64,000 bases of DNA from Ramlibacter paludis (GTDB lineage: Bacteria; Pseudomonadota; Gammaproteobacteria; Burkholderiales; Burkholderiaceae_C): NCBI RefSeq assembly GCF_022012305.1, contig NZ_JAKLTM010000004.1, positions 248,001 through 312,000 of the forward strand, written 5' to 3'. Positions within the stretch are counted from its first letter, which is position 1, and each line of letters starts with the position of its first letter. The translations under genes and the position numbers were made by a program. Shown in pieces: positions 62,876-64,000 of the stretch. The notes beneath the pieces were generated by a model, which saw nothing but the letters and a program-made list of their open reading frames with translations, was not told the origin of the DNA and did not search any database.

Positions 62876-64000
62876 TCAGCGGAGCTGCAGGTCCTCGTCG
62901 CTGAAGCGGATGCCCAGCGGTTCGATCAGCAGCTGCTTGTCGCCCGCCTCGACGCGGCCCGCGAGCGTGGCGGCGATGCCCAGCGACTGCGCGATCTCCA
63001 CGGTGCGCTGCGCATCGCCCGCGGCGACGAACAGCGCGAAGCCCGCGCCCATGTTCAGCGTGCTGTAGGCCTCGCGGTCGTCCTGGTTGGCCTGCTGCTG
63101 GATGAAGCGCAGCACCGCCGGCACTTCGGGCAGCGCGGCTATGCGGTACGTCAGCTTCGCCTGGTGCCGCAGCAGCTTGCGCCAGCCGTGGCCGGTGACG
63201 TTGGCGCAGTAGTGCGGCGTGATGCCGGCCTTGTACAGCGCTTCGGTCACGGGCGAATACAGCACGGTGGGCGCGAGCAGCGCCTCGCCGTAGCTCTGGC
63301 CGTCGGGCAGCTTCGTGAGATAGCCCTGGGGCAGGCGTTCGACCAGCTTGCGCGCCAGGCTCAGGCCGTTGGCGTGGATGCCGCTGGAGGCGAGCAGCAC
63401 GATTGCATCGCCGGCGGCCAGCTTGTCGCCCACCGAGAGGCGTTCCTTGGGATTGATCAGGCCGGTGCAGGAGGCCGCCAGGTCGATGCGCCCGGCTTCG
63501 ACCACGCCGGCCAGCGCCGGCGTCTCGCCGCCGCCCCAGGCCACGCCGCAGGTGTCGCAGGCGCGCTTCCAGCCTTCGACCAGGGCCTGCGCGCGCTGGG
63601 CGTCGCCGAACCAGTCGGAGCCGCCGGCGGCCCAGTAGGCCTGCACCACCAGCGGCGTCGCGCCGACGGTGATCAGGTCGTTGACCGCCATCGCGATCGT
63701 GTCCTGGGCGATCGCGTCGTAGTAGCTCTTGCCGGTCAGTTGCCGCATCTCGTCGGCCACCAGCGCCTTGGAGCCGAGGCATTCGACGATGGAAGCCAGG
63801 TAGAACGGGCCGACGTCCACGACGTAGGCCGACTCGCCGCGCGAGGCCTTGACTTCGCTGAAACCGTGGGCCGCCAGGTGGCCGGCGGTCGCGGCCGCGG
63901 ACCGCTGCGCAGCCACCTTGAGGGGATCGATCAGGTCGTAGTTGACGCCGGCCTGCTCGTAGCTGAGGGTGGTGGCGGAGGACGCGGCTTTCGGATTCAT
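62876..64000 (-). CDS. AIR synthase (PurM)-family protein, divergent
   Basis: 374 residues; the ATG lies exactly at the window edge and the N-terminus MNPKAASSATTLSYEQAGVNYDLIDP fits a real start. It has the AIR-synthase fold motifs SYEQAGVNYD, GSKALVADEM, DTIAMAVNDLITVGATPLVVQAYWAAG, and ASSGIHANGLSLARKL. However, the usual signatures of betaproteobacterial PurM (DGVGTK, GGETAEMPG and SSGLHSNGYS) are replaced by ECLGSK, GGETPALAG and SSGIHANGLS. The gene is in the place where PurM usually stands beside hda, so it may act in purine synthesis or be a related enzyme. Confidence 0.78.
   Translation of the reverse strand: MNPKAASSATTLSYEQAGVNYDLIDPLKVAAQRSAAATAGHLAAHGFSEVKASRGESAYVVDVGPFYLASIVECLGSKALVADEMRQLTGKSYYDAIAQDTIAMAVNDLITVGATPLVVQAYWAAGGSDWFGDAQRAQALVEGWKRACDTCGVAWGGGETPALAGVVEAGRIDLAASCTGLINPKERLSVGDKLAAGDAIVLLASSGIHANGLSLARKLVERLPQGYLTKLPDGQSYGEALLAPTVLYSPVTEALYKAGITPHYCANVTGHGWRKLLRHQAKLTYRIAALPEVPAVLRFIQQQANQDDREAYSTLNMGAGFALFVAAGDAQRTVEIAQSLGIAATLAGRVEAGDKQLLIEPLGIRFSDEDLQLR

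Noticed and set aside
61098-63782. An 894-codon minus-strand frame that includes hda
   Set aside because: Only its last 226 codons are hda; the rest is a frame shadow of the AI-2E and AIR-synthase genes, which are well supported in their own frames.

Overview
The window is about 69% GC, densely coded, and reads as chromosome of a betaproteobacterium of the order Burkholderiales, probably family Comamonadaceae (Ramlibacter/Variovorax-like). The evidence is the pcnB-folK/hda/AI-2E/AIR-synthase block, a long second IF-1, DUF4148 and Bug/TctC proteins, and heavy use of G/C third positions. This is inference from gene families and arrangement; no rRNA or taxonomic marker tree was available. I see no tRNA, rRNA, CRISPR array, transposase, integrase or phage gene.

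Layout. 1-570: 3' part of a receiver/PAS signalling gene running off the left edge. 571-991: gene-free stretch with a structured, terminator-ended region that may encode a small RNA. 992-14643: housekeeping and small envelope genes (glnS, a lysozyme-inhibitor-like lipoprotein, a chemotaxis transducer, a PLP aminotransferase, a WYL regulator divergent from a LysE exporter, a YadGH-like ABC exporter, a bactofilin-like membrane protein, an unrecognised GNAT-like protein). 14649-22587: a large Cache/PAS histidine kinase, small membrane genes, an EamA transporter, dbpA and a LysR regulator. 22768-26546: a DUF4148 protein, then a two-gene DNA-repair operon (radical SAM protein plus TIGR03915-UdgX fusion) with a LexA-type box over its start codon, then an RcnB-like repeat protein.

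26550-37069: an SDR, a 7TMR-DISM hybrid kinase with receiver and Hpt, a second infA, a LysR/Bug/Rieske oxygenase catabolic cluster, an RcnB/CigR-like protein and gshA. 37258-44116: small stress and envelope genes (phasin-like, SRPBCC, YidB-like, HPF-like), an esterase, a class IV aminotransferase, a serine hydrolase and a NUDIX hydrolase.

44138-51441 is a copper-handling island. The minus-strand set is TolC-like outer membrane factor, multicopper oxidase, cupredoxin and CusF-like protein. The plus-strand set is a CopZ-like chaperone with a Cys-rich tail, a Met/His-rich periplasmic protein and a CopA-type P1B ATPase, read from a promoter with the 19-bp spacer typical of MerR/CueR control. No merR-type gene or CusA/CusB pump is present in the window.

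51504-58054: secreted small proteins, two tandem L,D-transpeptidases, a DUF808 protein, a 2Fe-2S ferredoxin-like protein, two c-type cytochrome genes and a small tyrosine phosphatase. 58088-64000, all minus strand: a conserved block of AIR synthase-like gene, AI-2E transporter, hda, HAD phosphatase, pcnB and folK, followed by an isolated extra ATP synthase c-subunit gene.

Across the window a short motif, roughly (G/T)TCCTAC(A/G)(C/G)GG, recurs in intergenic DNA shortly upstream of small envelope or stress genes, and upstream of the candidate small RNA, always pointing toward the downstream unit. It may mark a shared promoter class.
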